Shown here: positions 8,435 to 18,912 of the stretch, piece by piece
Position numbering within the stretch: position 1 is the stretch's first letter
How the letters are laid out: the number at the start of each line of letters is the position of its first letter
Assembly: GCF_032598905.1 (NCBI RefSeq)
Contig: NZ_CP122458.1
Span: 4,154,001 to 4,218,000 of the forward strand
Source of the DNA: Streptomyces sp. 11x1
GTDB taxonomy: Bacteria > Actinomycetota > Actinomycetes > Streptomycetales > Streptomycetaceae
Reading direction: 5' to 3'
DNA: 64,000 nucleotides
The notes under the pieces: generated by a model
The model's database searches: none
The model's input: only the letters and a program-made list of their open reading frames with translations
Told to the model about the DNA's origin: nothing
Translations under genes and position numbers: made by a program

Positions 8435-10038
8435 CGGGTGCCTCCTGCGAGGAGCTGCTGCACGGCCGGGTCGGTCAGACCGAGGAGGGCCGCGGGCCAG
8501 AGGCCGGCGAGGACGGTGAGGGCCACGAGCGGGGTCCAGGCCGCGAACTCGTACGTCTGTACGTCCGCGAGGGCGTACGTCTGTTCGCCCGTGCGGCGTG
8601 GTCCCTCCGCCGGTTCCTTCGGGACGGCGCCCATGCACACGCGGCGGACCACGATCAGCAGGTAGGCGGCGGTGAGGAGCGTGCCGAAGGCGGCGATCGT
8701 CATGAAGGTGAGGAAGACCGGGCGGCTGAGACCCGCTGCGGGCTCGAACGCGCCGAACAGGGCCAGCATCTCGCCCCAGAACCCGGCGAGTCCAGGCAGG
8801 CCCAGGGAGGCCACCGCGGCGAAGGCGAGGAGGCCGCCGAGGCGGGGGGCCCTGCCGTAGAGGGCGGCGCCGGTCTCCTGCGCGAGGGTGTCGAGGTCGG
8901 TGGTGCCGGTGCGGTCCTTCAGGGCGCCGACCAGGAAGAACAGCAGGCCGGTGATGAGGCCGTGGGCGATGTTGGCGAAGAGCGCGCCGTTCACGCCGGT
9001 CGGGGTCATCGTGGCGATCCCGAGGAGCACGAAGCCCATGTGGCCCACGGAGGAGTAGGCGATCAGGCGCTTGAGGTCGCCCTTGGCGCCCTGTCGGGCG
9101 AGCGCGAGGCAGGCGAGGGAGCCGTAGATGATGCCGACGACCGCGAAGGCGGCGAGGTACGGCGCGAAGGTGCGGAACCCGTCGGGGGTGATCGGCAGCA
9201 GGATGCGCACGAACCCGTAGGTGCCCATCTTCAGCAGGACACCGGCCAGCAGGACCGAGCCGACGGTCGGGGCCGCGGTGTGGGCGTCCGGCAGCCAGCT
9301 GTGCAGCGGCCACATCGGGGTCTTGACCGCGAGCCCGATCCCGATCGACAAAGCGGCGATGACCTGCACGGATGTGGTCAGTTCGGGGTGACTGTCAGTG
9401 GCGAGTGCCACCATGTCGAATGTGCCCGCCCTGATTCCGATCAGGAGCAGGCCCAGCAGCATGACCACGGAACCGAGCAGGGTGTAGAGGATGAACTTCC
9501 AAGCGGCTTGCGTGCGTTGCTCACCGCCCCAGCGGGCGATGAGGAAGTACATCGGGATGAGCACCATCTCGAACGCGAGGAAGAACAGCAGCAGGTCGAG
9601 GACGGCGAAGGTGGCGAGGGTGCCGGACTCCAGGACGAGCAGGAGAGCGACGAACGCCTTCGGGGAGGGCCCCGTGGGCATCTTGAAGTAGGAGTAGAGC
9701 GCGCAGAGGAAGGTCAGCAGCGCGGTCAGGACCAGAAGGGGGAGGGAGATGCCGTCGATGCCGAGGTGGATGCGTACGTCGAGTGCCGGGATCCAGCTGA
9801 TGTCCGTGCTGGCCTGCATCTTCGAGGGCTGGTCGTGGTCGAAGCCGAGCGCGAGGACGATCGCGGCGACGAGGACCGCGCCGGTCACGGTGATCCCGTG
9901 GCGCAGCACCGCCTGCTCGGGTGACTTCCCCTTCAGTCCGGGTGGGGCCGGGAGGAGAGCGGCGGCGGCGCCGAGGAGCGGGCCGACGACGATCAACGCC
10001 AGAAGGACCTGCATCACGGACTCGTTGATATCGATCAC
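8431..10038 (-). CDS. nuoM: NADH-quinone oxidoreductase subunit M-like antiporter subunit
   Basis: 535 residues and about 14 helices. GIDGISLPLLVLTALLT, the FEMVLIPMYFLI helix with its key Glu, the AVKTPMWPLHSWLPDAHTAA loop and AYSSVGHMGFVLLG are diagnostic of NuoM, a proton-translocating subunit of the membrane arm. GTG at 10038 was chosen, 6 bp after nuoL; an ATG eight codons later is possible but has no better ribosome binding site. Stop and nuoN start overlap. Confidence 0.96.
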   Translation of the reverse strand: MIDINESVMQVLLALIVVGPLLGAAAALLPAPPGLKGKSPEQAVLRHGITVTGAVLVAAIVLALGFDHDQPSKMQASTDISWIPALDVRIHLGIDGISLPLLVLTALLTFLCALYSYFKMPTGPSPKAFVALLLVLESGTLATFAVLDLLLFFLAFEMVLIPMYFLIARWGGEQRTQAAWKFILYTLLGSVVMLLGLLLIGIRAGTFDMVALATDSHPELTTSVQVIAALSIGIGLAVKTPMWPLHSWLPDAHTAAPTVGSVLLAGVLLKMGTYGFVRILLPITPDGFRTFAPYLAAFAVVGIIYGSLACLALARQGAKGDLKRLIAYSSVGHMGFVLLGIATMTPTGVNGALFANIAHGLITGLLFFLVGALKDRTGTTDLDTLAQETGAALYGRAPRLGGLLAFAAVASLGLPGLAGFWGEMLALFGAFEPAAGLSRPVFLTFMTIAAFGTLLTAAYLLIVVRRVCMGAVPKEPAEGPRRTGEQTYALADVQTYEFAAWTPLVALTVLAGLWPAALLGLTDPAVQQLLAGGTR

Positions 10039-10044
10039 GCCTGC

Positions 10045-12051
10045 TCACGCTCCCGTGGCGACGACGAGGGCGGCGACCACCAGGACGACGGTGCCGGCGA
10101 GCAGCGCGCTCACATAGGTCTGGACGTTGCCGGTCTGGGCCTTGCGGACGGCCGCGCCCAGCAGGCGGGGCAGGGCGCCCGCGCCGCTCACATAGGTGTC
10201 GACGACCTCGCGGTCGAGGAACCGGACGAGGGACGCGCCGGCCCGGACCGGGCGGACGAAGAGTGTCGAGTACACGGCGTCGAGGTGGAAGCCGACGGCG
10301 GCGTGACGGTGCAGCGGGCCGAGCAGGAGACGGCCCGGGTCGGCGGGGTCTGGTGCCGAGGCCACGTCCCCGTAGGCGGGGGTGTGGCTGGCGATGGCCT
10401 CCGCCTCGACGGCGCCGGCGTCCGCGTCGGGGTGGGCCGCGACCGCGCCCAGCGGCGGGTGGGTCACGGCCGTGGTGTACCGCCAGGCCGCGTACATCGC
10501 CAGGGCGCCGATCAGGGCAGCGCCCGTGCCGAGGACGGACGTGGTGAGCGTGGGGGCCAGGTCGTCGCCGTCGAACCAGTCGGGGAGCCTGCCGTAGGCG
10601 AGTCCGCCGAGAGCGAGGGACGGGACGGCCAGCACCCACAGCACGACGGTCATCGCGCGGGGCTGCCGGCCGTGGTCGGGCGCCTCGGTGCCCTGGCCGC
10701 GGAAGGCGAGCAGCCACAGTCGGGCGGCGTACGCGGCGGTGAGCAGGGCCGTGAGGACACCGGCGACCAGGACGGTCCAGCCGGCCGCGGCCGGGACGTG
10801 CTCGACGGGGCCTGTGAGGGTGTGACCGGTGGCGGCGTGCTCGGCGGCGCCGAGGACGGACTCCTTGGAGAAGAAGCCGCTGAAGGGCGGGATCGCGGCG
10901 AGGGCGAGCAGCGCCACGGTCATCGTCCAGAAGGCGTCCGGGACGCGAGCGCGGAGGTGGCTCATACGGGACATGGCGGCCAGGGAGTTGGTGCCGGACG
11001 CGTGGATGATCACGCCGGCGGCGAGGAACAGCAGCGCCTTGAAGGCGCCGTGCGAGAGGAGGTGGAAGACGGCGGCGCCGCGGTCGCCGACGGCGAGGGC
11101 GCCCGTCATGTAGCCGAGCTGGCCGATCGTCGAGTAGGCGAGGACGCGCTTGATGTCGTCCTGGGCGAGGGCGGCCAGGCCCGAGCCGGCCATGGTGAGC
11201 GCGGCCATGACGGCGAGGACGACCAGGGCCGCCGAGGAGGCGGCGAAGACCGGGAGGAGACGGGCGACGAAGTAGACACCGGCGGCGACCATCGTCGCCG
11301 CGTGGATCAGGGCGGAGACGGGCGTGGGGCCCGCCATCGCGTCGGGGAGCCAGGTGTGGAGGGGGAACTGGGCCGACTTGCCGGCGACTCCGGCGAGGAG
11401 CAGGAGGGCGACGAGGGTGGGGTGGTCGAGGCCGCCGTCGGCGACGGTGGCGAGGATCCGCGTGATGCGGAACGACCCGGCGTCCGTGGCGAGGGCGAAC
11501 AGGCCGATCAGGAAGGGGACGTCGCCGAGCTTGGTGACCAGGAAGGCCTTCAGGGAGGCGGCTCGGGCCTCCGGGGTCTCCCAGTAGTGGCCGACCAGGA
11601 AGTACGAGCAGATGCCCATGATCTCCCAGCCGACCAGGAGCACCATCAGGTCGCCGGAGTAGACGACGAGCAGCATCGCGGAGGTGAACAGGGAGACGAG
11701 GGCGGCGTAGGAGGGGTAGCGCGGGTCGTCGCGGAGGTAGCCGGTCGAGTAGATCTGCACACAGGTGGCGACGAGGCCGACCAGGACGGCGACGAGGGCG
11801 GCGAAGCCGTCGATGTGCAGGGCGAGGTCGATCGGGACCGAGCCGGTCGGGGTGAGTTGGGTGGCCGCGTCGAGGGTCCGGTCGCCGCCCTGGCGTACGG
11901 CGACCAGGACGGCCAGGGCGAAGGCCGTCAGGGTGGGCAGTACGGCGAGGGGGCGGACGAAGCCGGGGGCGGTGCGGCCGAGGAGCAGGCCTGCGGCGGC
12001 GCCGAGGAACGGGAGGAGGGGGACGAGGACGGCGAGGGTGGTCGTGGTCAC
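10045..12051 (-). CDS. nuoL: NADH-quinone oxidoreductase subunit L-like antiporter subunit
   Basis: 668 residues, longer than the ~613 of E. coli Nuo[51 protein letters not shown] and [12 protein letters not shown] identify the distal proton-pumping subunit with its lateral amphipathic helix. The extra length lies near the C-terminus, including a hydrophilic loop (about residues 545-595, [14 protein letters not shown]) before the final helices. GTG at 12051 overlaps the nuoK stop as GTGA. Confidence 0.96.
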   Translation of the reverse strand: MTTTTLAVLVPLLPFLGAAAGLLLGRTAPGFVRPLAVLPTLTAFALAVLVAVRQGGDRTLDAATQLTPTGSVPIDLALHIDGFAALVAVLVGLVATCVQIYSTGYLRDDPRYPSYAALVSLFTSAMLLVVYSGDLMVLLVGWEIMGICSYFLVGHYWETPEARAASLKAFLVTKLGDVPFLIGLFALATDAGSFRITRILATVADGGLDHPTLVALLLLAGVAGKSAQFPLHTWLPDAMAGPTPVSALIHAATMVAAGVYFVARLLPVFAASSAALVVLAVMAALTMAGSGLAALAQDDIKRVLAYSTIGQLGYMTGALAVGDRGAAVFHLLSHGAFKALLFLAAGVIIHASGTNSLAAMSRMSHLRARVPDAFWTMTVALLALAAIPPFSGFFSKESVLGAAEHAATGHTLTGPVEHVPAAAGWTVLVAGVLTALLTAAYAARLWLLAFRGQGTEAPDHGRQPRAMTVVLWVLAVPSLALGGLAYGRLPDWFDGDDLAPTLTTSVLGTGAALIGALAMYAAWRYTTAVTHPPLGAVAAHPDADAGAVEAEAIASHTPAYGDVASAPDPADPGRLLLGPLHRHAAVGFHLDAVYSTLFVRPVRAGASLVRFLDREVVDTYVSGAGALPRLLGAAVRKAQTGNVQTYVSALLAGTVVLVVAALVVATGA

Positions 12052-12461
12052 GCGGTGGCCTCAGCCTTCTCGCTCCGCTCGGGGCGGCCGGGCAGGCCGG
12101 GCTCGTGGGTGTCGTCGACGTCGGGGCAGGGAGTTCCGTCGGGGTGCTCGGCGGTGTCGCGGAGCTTGTCGATGTCGGCGGTGCCCCGGTTGCGGTGGAC
12201 CGCGAGGACGATCGCCAGGCCGATGCCGATCTCGGCGGCGGCGATGGTGATCGTGAACAGGGTCAGGGCCTGGCCGGAGTGCAGGGTCTCCTCGGCGGTC
12301 CTGCTGAGCCAGACGTCGAAGGCGACGAGGTTGAGGTTGACCGCGTTGAGCATCAGCTCGACGGACATCAGGACGAGGATCGCGTTGCGGCGGGCGAGGA
12401 CGCCGTACAGGCCCGTGCAGAAGAGGAGGGCGGAGAGCACGACGGGATAGGCGAGGTGCAT
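12048..12461 (-). CDS. nuoK: NADH-quinone oxidoreductase subunit K-like
   Basis: 137 residues. The first ~100 form the usual three-helix NuoK with both conserved membrane Glu residues, in [19 protein letters not shown] and [19 protein letters not shown]. The remaining ~35 residues are a hydrophilic tail ([17 protein letters not shown] and onward) absent from E. coli NuoK. ATG at 12461 overlaps the nuoJ stop as TGATG. Confidence 0.95.
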   Translation of the reverse strand: MHLAYPVVLSALLFCTGLYGVLARRNAILVLMSVELMLNAVNLNLVAFDVWLSRTAEETLHSGQALTLFTITIAAAEIGIGLAIVLAVHRNRGTADIDKLRDTAEHPDGTPCPDVDDTHEPGLPGRPERSEKAEATA

Positions 12462-13093
12462 CAGCGGGCACCTCCCTCGGCCGACTCGGCCGACTCGGGT
12501 CCGGTGGGGGCCTTCAGCTGGGCCTGCTGGGTCCTGGGCGGAGTGGGGGGCGCGTCCGCTTTCGCCTTGCGGGAGAGGACGATCGCGCCGACCAGAGCGG
12601 CCAGCAGGAGGACGGAGAGGGCCTCGAAGGGGAGGACCCAGTTCTGGAAGAGGCTCTCGCCGGTGGCCTCGGTGGAGCCGGCGGCCGGGCCGTCGAGGTC
12701 GATCCAGGTGGTGCGGAAGGCGTCGACGACGACCCAGACGAGGGCGGCGGCGGAGGCGACGGCCACGGTGAGGGCGGCCCAGCGGTTGCCGGAGTCGGCG
12801 TCCGGGGAGCGGCCGATGGGGGCCTTGGTGAGCATCAGTCCGAAGAGGAGGAGGACGACGACGGAGCCGACGTAGATGAGGACCTGCACCCAGGCGATGA
12901 ACTCGGCGGTGAGCAGGAGGTATTCGACGGCGAGACCGCCGAGCGCCACGACCAGCCACAGGGCGGCGTGCACCAGCTGCCGGGTGGTGACGGAGACGAT
13001 CGCGGCGCCGAAGGTGACGAGGCCGACGAGCACGAAGGCGATCTCCACACCCGTCGGGGAGAGGAAGCCCTGCGGTGCCTGGGTGAGGGTCAT
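12461..13093 (-). CDS. nuoJ: NADH-quinone oxidoreductase subunit J-like
   Basis: 210 residues with five helices. [19 protein letters not shown] is the helix whose pi-bulge moves during catalysis in complex I. A polar segment (residues ~105-160) and a last helix before a Pro/Glu-rich tail are normal for actinobacterial NuoJ. ATG at 13093 overlaps the nuoI stop (ATGA), which fixes the start. Confidence 0.95.
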   Translation of the reverse strand: MTLTQAPQGFLSPTGVEIAFVLVGLVTFGAAIVSVTTRQLVHAALWLVVALGGLAVEYLLLTAEFIAWVQVLIYVGSVVVLLLFGLMLTKAPIGRSPDADSGNRWAALTVAVASAAALVWVVVDAFRTTWIDLDGPAAGSTEATGESLFQNWVLPFEALSVLLLAALVGAIVLSRKAKADAPPTPPRTQQAQLKAPTGPESAESAEGGAR

Positions 13094-13650
13094 GTGGGTT
13101 CTCCCTCGGTGCCGGCCGGCTCGGCCCGGGAGGCCGCCAGTTTCTCGGCGGTCTTGCGGGCGGCGGCCAGTTCCTTGGGTTCCTCGGCGGCGGGGTCGAG
13201 GGCCGGGGGCGAGGGGACGGTCCACATCCACTCGCGGAGCTTGTCGCGCTCGTGGGTGAGTTCGTGGATGTCGGTCTCCGCGTACTCGAACTCCGGGGAC
13301 CAGAAGAGGGCGTCGAAGGGGCAGACCTCGATGCAGATACCGCAGTACATGCAGAGGGCGAAGTCGATGGCGAAGCGGTCCAGGACGTTGCGGCTGCGCT
13401 CGCGGCCGCCGGGGGCGGCGGGCGGGACCGTCTCCTTGTGGGAGTCGATGTAGATGCACCAGTCCGGGCACTCGCGGGCGCACAGCATGCAGACCGTGCA
13501 GTTCTCCTCGAAGAGCCCGATGACACCACGGGTGCGGGGCGGCAGCTCCGGCTGGACGTCCGGGTACTGCTCGGTGACGGTCCTGCGCGTCATCGTGCGG
13601 AGGGTGACGGCCAGGCCCTTGGCGAGGCCCGAGCCGGGGATGGGGGCCAT
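13090..13650 (-). CDS. nuoI: NADH-quinone oxidoreductase subunit I-like ferredoxin protein
   Basis: 186 residues. Two [4Fe-4S] motifs, [12 protein letters not shown] and [12 protein letters not shown], carry electrons through the hydrophilic arm to the N2 cluster in NuoB. In a complex without NuoE/F/G this subunit is a likely docking point for ferredoxin (inference). A charged C-terminal tail ([16 protein letters not shown]) extends past the ferredoxin fold. ATG at 13650 overlaps the nuoH stop (TAATG). Confidence 0.95.
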   Translation of the reverse strand: MAPIPGSGLAKGLAVTLRTMTRRTVTEQYPDVQPELPPRTRGVIGLFEENCTVCMLCARECPDWCIYIDSHKETVPPAAPGGRERSRNVLDRFAIDFALCMYCGICIEVCPFDALFWSPEFEYAETDIHELTHERDKLREWMWTVPSPPALDPAAEEPKELAAARKTAEKLAASRAEPAGTEGEPT

Positions 13651-14618
13651 TAGAGGAACACCACCTTGATGGTGCCGGTGAGGGCGATCTGGACGAGGGA
13701 GAGGGGGACGAGGAGGGTCCAGGAGAGTTTCTGGAGCTGGTCCTCGCGCAGGCGGGGGTAGGTCACGCGGAGCCAGATGACGACGAAGGCGAGGACGGCG
13801 GTCTTCAGGAGGGTCCAGGCCCAGCCCAGGCCTTCGTCGCCCCACGGGCCGTGCCAGCCGCCGAGGAAGAGGACGGTGGTCAGGCCGCACAGGACGACGA
13901 TGCCGGCGTACTCGGCGAGGAGGAACAGGGCGAAGCGGAGGCCGGTGTACTCGGTGTAGGCGCCGAAGATGATCTCGGAGTCGGCGACGGGCATGTCGAA
14001 GGGCGGGCGCTGGAGTTCGGCGAGGCCGGCGACGAAGAAGACGATCGCGCCGACGATCTGCCAGGGCAGCCACCACCACTCGAAGGCGTCGAGGATGCCG
14101 ACGAGGGAGACGGTGCCGGCCGCCATCGCGACGGAGGCCGCCGTGAGCAGCATCGGGAGTTCGTAGGCGAGGAGCTGGGCGGCGGTGCGCAGGCCGCCGA
14201 GGAGGGAGAACTTGTTGGCGGAGGCCCAGCCCGCCATCAGCGAGCCGAGGACGCCCACGCCCATCACGGCGAGGACGAAGAAGACGCCCGCGTCGATGAC
14301 CTCGCCGACGGCGCCCTCGCCCGGGCCGATCGGGATGGCGAGGAGGACGAGGAGGTACGGGAGGAGGGCGACGGCCGGGGCGAGTTGGAAGACCCGGCGG
14401 TCCGCGCCGGCCGGGACGATGTCTTCTTTCTGGGCGAACTTGACGCCGTCGGCGACGAGTTGGGCCCAGCCGTGGAAGCCGCCGGCGTACATGGGGCCGA
14501 GGCGGCCCTGCATGTGGGCCATGACCTTGTGTTCGGTCTGGCCGATGATCAAGGGGAACGTCAGGAAGACGACGAAGACGATGAGGAGTCGCAGGGCGAC
14601 GTCCAGAGCGTCGTTCAC
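13650..14618 (-). CDS. nuoH: NADH-quinone oxidoreductase subunit H-like
   Basis: 322 residues and eight helices. NuoH links the membrane arm to the quinone cavity. [33 protein letters not shown] and [18 protein letters not shown] correspond to its quinone-channel loops; the last is AETNRxPFDLPEAESEL in ordinary complex I, so the channel loop is somewhat divergent here. The gene overlaps nuoC by four bases, which leaves no room for nuoD-G. Confidence 0.95.
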   Translation of the reverse strand: MNDALDVALRLLIVFVVFLTFPLIIGQTEHKVMAHMQGRLGPMYAGGFHGWAQLVADGVKFAQKEDIVPAGADRRVFQLAPAVALLPYLLVLLAIPIGPGEGAVGEVIDAGVFFVLAVMGVGVLGSLMAGWASANKFSLLGGLRTAAQLLAYELPMLLTAASVAMAAGTVSLVGILDAFEWWWLPWQIVGAIVFFVAGLAELQRPPFDMPVADSEIIFGAYTEYTGLRFALFLLAEYAGIVVLCGLTTVLFLGGWHGPWGDEGLGWAWTLLKTAVLAFVVIWLRVTYPRLREDQLQKLSWTLLVPLSLVQIALTGTIKVVFL

Positions 14619-16147
14619 TGCGCGCCTCCTGTGGGGGGTTCGGGGTCGGGGGTGTCGTTGGGGGCGGGGGCGCCGGGGGCCCTGTCGGGGTCGGCGGGGG
14701 TCCCGTTGTCGTCGGGGTCGCTGGGCGGCGTGGGCGCGGCTTCGGGCTCCGCACCTGCCTCCGGCGCGGGCTCGGGCGTCGGCTTCGGCGCAGGCTCGGG
14801 CGTCGGCCCCGCTTCCGGCTCGGGCTTCGACTCGGGCTCGGGCTTCGGCGCGGGCTCGGGCGTCGGCCCCGCTTCCGGCTCGGCCTGCGACTCGGGCTCG
14901 GGCTTCGGCCGCGGCTCGGCCTGCGGCTCCGGCCTCGGCTCGGCCTGCGGCTCCGGATCAAGCTGCGGCTTCGGATCAGGCTTCGGCTTCGGCTCGGTCG
15001 GCGGGGTGTCGAAAGCCGGGCGGGCGTGGTGCCAGGGGGCGTCCGGGCTGCCTGCGGTGCGGCGCGGCTGGGGCGAGGCGGCGGGGGTGGCGCGCTGACT
15101 GGCCGAGCCCTGCGACGCGGTACGGGAGCGGCGCGGGGGTGTGGATGCGGGCGGGCCGTCAGGGGCCTCCCGGGCCGGGCCGGCAGCCGTCTGACTCGCC
15201 GAACCTTCCGCCGCCGAGCGCGAGCGGCGCGGAGGCGCGGACGCGGGCGGGCCGTCGGGAGCCTCCCGGGCCGGGCCGGCAGCCGTCTGACTCGCCGAAC
15301 CTTCCGCCGCCGAGCGCGAGCGGCGCGGAGGCGCGGACGCGGGCGGGCCGTCGGGAGCCTCCCGGGCCGGGCCGGCAGCCGTCTGACTCGCCGAACCTTC
15401 CGCCGCCGAGCGCGAGCGGCGCGGAGGCGCGGACGCGGGCGGGGCGGCCGGTGCCTCGGGGGGCGGGGTCTGGCTTGCCGAGCCCTCGGTGGTCGAGCGG
15501 GTTCGGCGGGGCGGGCGGTCGGCCGGGGTGCGGGGCGCCGTGGCTCGGGCGGGACGGGACGGGGCCGGGGGGAGCTGACCCTTGAGGGGGCCCCATTCGT
15601 TGGGGTCGGGGACGCCTGGCGGAAGCATCTGGCGGCGCTTCGGGCCCCCGTGTGTCGCACCCGCCGCGGACTCCCCCGGCTCCTTCGCGCCGGGCCAGGC
15701 CTTGGCCACCCGGGCGGCCAGGACGAAGTCCTTGCGGAGGGGGTGGCCCTCGAAGTTCTCCGGGAGGAGGAGGTGGTCCAGGCCGGGGTGGCCCTCGAAG
15801 CGGACGCCGAACATTTCGTGCGTCTCGCGCTCGTGCCAGGCCGCGCCTGCGTAGATGTCGACGGCGGTTGGCAGGAGCGGGGAGGCGTGGGGGACCGTCG
15901 TGCGCAGCAGGAGGCGTCGGACGGGGGCCAGGGCCACCACGTGGGCCGAGACGCGGAAGCCGCTGCCCGGCTCGTCGACCGCGCTCAGCCAGTCGAAGTA
16001 CGTGCAGCCCAGGGTGGTGCGGGCCGTGCGCAGCGCCTCGGTCCAGGACGCGGGCGGGACGTCCACGGTGAGGACGTCGTAGGACTCCTCGGCCGTGGCC
16101 TCGGGGCCGAAGAGCTCCTCGACGGGGGTGGGCAGCCAGCCGGTCAC
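14615..16147 (-). CDS. nuoC: NADH-quinone oxidoreductase subunit C-like with long repetitive tail
   Basis: 510 residues. Residues 1-190 are a standard NuoC domain, shown by [11 protein letters not shown], the [20 protein letters not shown] motif and [12 protein letters not shown]. The next ~320 residues are low-complexity: first three near-identical 32-residue units ([12 protein letters not shown]...), then Pro-Glu-Pro-Lys repeats. Ordinary NuoC is ~180-250 residues. The tail stands where nuoD would normally follow. GTG at 16147 overlaps the nuoB stop (GTGA). The core call is firm; the role of the tail is unknown. Confidence 0.93.
   Translation of the reverse strand: MTGWLPTPVEELFGPEATAEESYDVLTVDVPPASWTEALRTARTTLGCTYFDWLSAVDEPGSGFRVSAHVVALAPVRRLLLRTTVPHASPLLPTAVDIYAGAAWHERETHEMFGVRFEGHPGLDHLLLPENFEGHPLRKDFVLAARVAKAWPGAKEPGESAAGATHGGPKRRQMLPPGVPDPNEWGPLKGQLPPAPSRPARATAPRTPADRPPRRTRSTTEGSASQTPPPEAPAAPPASAPPRRSRSAAEGSASQTAAGPAREAPDGPPASAPPRRSRSAAEGSASQTAAGPAREAPDGPPASAPPRRSRSAAEGSASQTAAGPAREAPDGPPASTPPRRSRTASQGSASQRATPAASPQPRRTAGSPDAPWHHARPAFDTPPTEPKPKPDPKPQLDPEPQAEPRPEPQAEPRPKPEPESQAEPEAGPTPEPAPKPEPESKPEPEAGPTPEPAPKPTPEPAPEAGAEPEAAPTPPSDPDDNGTPADPDRAPGAPAPNDTPDPEPPTGGAQ
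15165..15443. repeat. 96-bp tandem repeat inside nuoC
   Basis: Nearly three copies of a 96-bp unit (marker CTGACTCGCC at 15191, 15287 and 15383), in frame and encoding 32-residue units. Copies are almost identical at DNA level, which suggests recent expansion. Confidence 0.9.
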
Positions 16148-16782
16148 TTGTCCCCCGTTTCGGCCGGTCCGGCCTCGGTCGTCGGCGGCTTCACCAGCGC
16201 GCTCTGCAGCGCCGCCGTCGACGGGCGGGGGGTGGTGCCGTAGCGCTCGCCCAGGGATTCGCGGGCGATCTTCTCCTGGAGTTTCAGGATGCCCTGGAGG
16301 AGGGCCTCGGGACGGGGCGGGCAGCCGGGGACGTAGACGTCGACCGGGATGATCTGGTCGACGCCCTTGGTGACGGAGTAGGAGTCCCAGTAGGGGCCGC
16401 CGCAGTTGGAGCAGGCGCCGAAGGAGATGACGTACTTCGGCTCGGGCATCTGCTCGTACAGGCGCTTCACGGCCGGGGCCATCTTGTCCGTCACCGTGCC
16501 GGAGACGACCATGAGGTCGGCCTGCCGGGGGCCGGGCGCGAACGGGATGACGCCGAGGCGGATGAAGTCGTGGCGGGCCATGGACGCGGCGATGAACTCG
16601 ATCGCGCAGCAGGCGAGGCCGAAGTTGAAGACCCAGAGCGAGTAGCGGCGGCCCCAGTTCAGGATGACCTTCATCGGCTCGGGGGCGAGGCGGGCGAGCG
16701 CGCCCAGCCGTTTGGGCTCCGGGAGGAGGACGGGCTGCGCGGCCCCCGGCTCCGGCGGGTTCACTTCTGGCGTCACGTCCAT
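16144..16782 (-). CDS. nuoB: NADH-quinone oxidoreductase subunit B-like
   Basis: 212 residues. The four N2-cluster Cys are present in [18 protein letters not shown] and VPGCPPRPE, with the [17 protein letters not shown] loop between them. NuoB hands electrons from cluster N2 to quinone. A ~35-residue C-terminal extension is Pro/Thr-rich. ATG at 16782 overlaps nuoA by 10 bases; an in-frame GTG at 16776 would give a GTGA overlap and is equally possible. Confidence 0.95.
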   Translation of the reverse strand: MDVTPEVNPPEPGAAQPVLLPEPKRLGALARLAPEPMKVILNWGRRYSLWVFNFGLACCAIEFIAASMARHDFIRLGVIPFAPGPRQADLMVVSGTVTDKMAPAVKRLYEQMPEPKYVISFGACSNCGGPYWDSYSVTKGVDQIIPVDVYVPGCPPRPEALLQGILKLQEKIARESLGERYGTTPRPSTAALQSALVKPPTTEAGPAETGDK

Positions 16783-17192
16783 GCCAGGACGCCCTTCTTG
16801 TATGCGTAGAGCAGGCCCACGGCGAGGAATCCGAGGAAGACGAACATCTCGACGAGGGTGGTGGCCCCGTAGCCGGGATCGGCGAAGACCGTCGCCCAGG
16901 GGAAGAGGAAGATCGAGTCGATGGCGAAGATGACGTAGAGGAAGGCGTAGACGTAGTAGCGGACCTGGGTGTGGGCCCAGCCCTCGCCGACGGGGTCGAC
17001 GCCGCACTCGTACGTCAGGAGCTTCTCCGGGGTGGGGACCTCGGGGCGCAGCAGCCGTCCCGCGCCGAAGGCGACGGCCACGAAGAGCACGCCCACGGCG
17101 GCGAGCAGTCCGACCACCGAGTAGGACTGGAAGTAGTCCGCCGCGACGACGACGCTCGGCTGCGCCGCTGCGGCGACGGTCGGTTCCGGCAC
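16773..17192 (-). CDS. nuoA: NADH-quinone oxidoreductase subunit A-like
   Basis: 139 residues with three helices and the loop [14 protein letters not shown], whose Cys is accessible in the deactive form of complex I. First gene of the ten-gene operon A-B-C-H-I-J-K-L-M-N. GTG at 17192 follows GAGGGACGGAC. The reading could extend further upstream, but that would run through the inverted repeat at 17222-17255, which is better seen as a control site. Confidence 0.95.
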   Translation of the reverse strand: MPEPTVAAAAQPSVVVAADYFQSYSVVGLLAAVGVLFVAVAFGAGRLLRPEVPTPEKLLTYECGVDPVGEGWAHTQVRYYVYAFLYVIFAIDSIFLFPWATVFADPGYGATTLVEMFVFLGFLAVGLLYAYKKGVLAWT

Positions 17193-17221
17193 GTCCGTCC
17201 CTCGCTCCCTGGCCTGGCGAT

Positions 17222-17255
17222 ACGTACGTACGGGATGCGGACGCCGTACGTACGT
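17222..17255. promoter_or_regulatory. Perfect 12-bp inverted repeat upstream of nuoA
   Basis: ACGTACGTACGG (17222-17233), a 10-bp spacer, then CCGTACGTACGT (17244-17255). It begins 30 bp upstream of the nuoA GTG, in the divergent region shared with the first histidine kinase. A candidate operator; the binding protein is unknown. Confidence 0.5.
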
Positions 17256-17456
17256 CGCTGTTCGACGATCTGTACGCACGGGAGTCTAGGCCCTGCTAAA
17301 GAGAGCGTAAGCAGCCCGTCACAGGTCGGCATGCCCGAGTGCCGCCGTGATCGGGCCGGGAGGGGGAGGTATGGGACAGGGTGGGGTTTTCCCCAGGGTG
17401 GCCGGGGCGGTCCGCCTCATGGCGCGGGTCGGGAGGGGGCGGGCAGGCTGGTGGGC

Positions 17457-18683
17457 ATGACCGAACCCCTCTCCTCACCGACCGGCTCCGGGCGGCCGTA
17501 CGGTCGTCCGCTGCCGTCCAGTCACACGCCCTCGGACCCGCTGCCGCCCGCGACGTTCGCGTTCGGGGGGCAGACCTGGCGGGAGATCGCGCATCTGCTG
17601 GCCAATCTGCCGTTCGCGCTGCTCGGGTTCGTGTATGTGACGACGGTGCTGTTCACCAGCGCGTTCCTGACGTTGACGGTGATCGGCTTCCCGCTGCTGG
17701 CCGCCGCGCTGATGGGGGCCCGGCAGTTGGCGCGGCTGGAGCGGATGCGGGCGCGGGCGCTACTGCGGGTGCGGGTGGACGAACCGAGTCCGCTGCCGTT
17801 CCGCGGGAACGGGCGGCGGGCGGACGAGGGCTTCTTCGCGCAGGTGTGGATGAGCGTGAAGGATCCGGTCGGCTGGCGGTCGATGCTGTACGAGCTGATC
17901 CGGATGCCGTGGGCCGTCACGACGTTCGCCATCACCCTGACGGGGTTGTTCGTGGCGTGGCCGGTGCTGCCGTACATCGTGCGGGGGCTGACGAACGTGG
18001 ACCGGGTGATGGTGCGGTCACTGTTGTCGCCGTCCGACGAGTTGGAGCGGCGTATCGCCGAACTGGAGTCCGACCGGGGGGTCGTCGTCGACACGGCCGC
18101 GGCCGATCTGCGGCGGATCGAGCGGGATCTGCACGACGGGGCGCAGGCCCGGCTGGTGAATCTGGCGATGGGGCTCGGGCTCGCCAAGGAGAAGTTGCTG
18201 GAGGATCCCGACGCGGCCGCCACGATGGTGGAGGAGGCGCACGGTGAGGTGAAGCTGGCGCTCCAGGAGCTGCGGGATCTGGCGCGAGGGATCCATCCGG
18301 CGGTGCTGACCGACCGGGGGCTGGACGCGGCGCTGTCGGCGGTGGCCTCTCGGTGCACGGCGCCGGTGAAGGTGACCGTGGATCTGGCCGTGCGGCCCGC
18401 CGCGGCGATCGAGGGGATCGCGTACTTCACGGTCTCCGAGCTGCTGCAGAACATCAGCAAGCACAGTGGGGCGAAGGCCGCGTCGGTGGATGTGTGGCGG
18501 TCCGACGACCGGCTGCTGATCCAGGTGTGGGACGACGGGTGTGGGGGTGCGCGGCTCGACGGGGGGAGCGGGATCGCCGGGCTGGCGGAGCGGCTGGACG
18601 CGGTGGACGGGTTGTTCGTGATCGAGTCGCCGGTGGGTGGGCCTACGACGGTGACTGCGGAGTTGCCCTGGCGGGGGCGGTAG
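17457..18683 (+). CDS. Sensor histidine kinase (HisKA_3 type), first of a pair
   Basis: 408 residues. The N-terminal part has a membrane sensor region with helices near residues 50-90 and 140-175, resembling the actinobacterial putative sensor domain that precedes HisKA_3. The dimerisation/phosphoacceptor motif is LHDGAQARL with His at about 226. The HATPase part has ELLQNISKHSG (N box), DDGCGGA and GSGIAGLAERL. It autophosphorylates and passes phosphate to a NarL-type regulator, probably the one at 20894. The ATG at 17457 follows a GGGAGGGGGCGGG run. Divergent from nuoA, so it may control that operon (inference). Confidence 0.93.
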   Translation: MTEPLSSPTGSGRPYGRPLPSSHTPSDPLPPATFAFGGQTWREIAHLLANLPFALLGFVYVTTVLFTSAFLTLTVIGFPLLAAALMGARQLARLERMRARALLRVRVDEPSPLPFRGNGRRADEGFFAQVWMSVKDPVGWRSMLYELIRMPWAVTTFAITLTGLFVAWPVLPYIVRGLTNVDRVMVRSLLSPSDELERRIAELESDRGVVVDTAAADLRRIERDLHDGAQARLVNLAMGLGLAKEKLLEDPDAAATMVEEAHGEVKLALQELRDLARGIHPAVLTDRGLDAALSAVASRCTAPVKVTVDLAVRPAAAIEGIAYFTVSELLQNISKHSGAKAASVDVWRSDDRLLIQVWDDGCGGARLDGGSGIAGLAERLDAVDGLFVIESPVGGPTTVTAELPWRGR

Positions 18684-18762
18684 CGCTCGGCGGTGTTGAG
18701 GGGCGCCTAATCGTTGTGGGCGCCCCTTCTGCGTGTGCGAGTGCGGGTCCGGTGGAGCTTCT

Positions 18763-18782
18763 CGCGCAGTTCCCCGCGCCCC
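18763..18782 (+). repeat. Interspersed CGCGCAGTTCCCC element, copy 1
   Basis: Core CGCGCAGTTCCCCGCGCCCC between the two kinases, preceded by the flank GTGCGGGTCCGGTGGAGCTT shared with the copies at 41689 and (inverted) 56468. Present only in non-coding DNA here. Confidence 0.8.
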
Positions 18783-18912
18783 TTCGGGGCGAGGGTGGTG
18801 GGGAAAACCCCCCTCTCCAGACGCCGACCCGCTCCATGGTTCCGGCAGCCGGGGGACAGCAAGGTGGAGGTACGACATCGGGAGTGCGGGACAGCGGAGG
18901 CGGGCGACGGTG

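Noticed and set aside
6686..12450. Long plus-strand open frames opposite the nuo operon
   Set aside because: Gly/Glu/Arg-rich readings antisense to conserved NuoL-N genes with no start signals or recognisable domains.
14615..16147. NuoC tail as a fused NuoD
   Set aside because: The tail is Pro/Glu/Ala repeats with none of the NuoD motifs, so it is not a NuoCD fusion.
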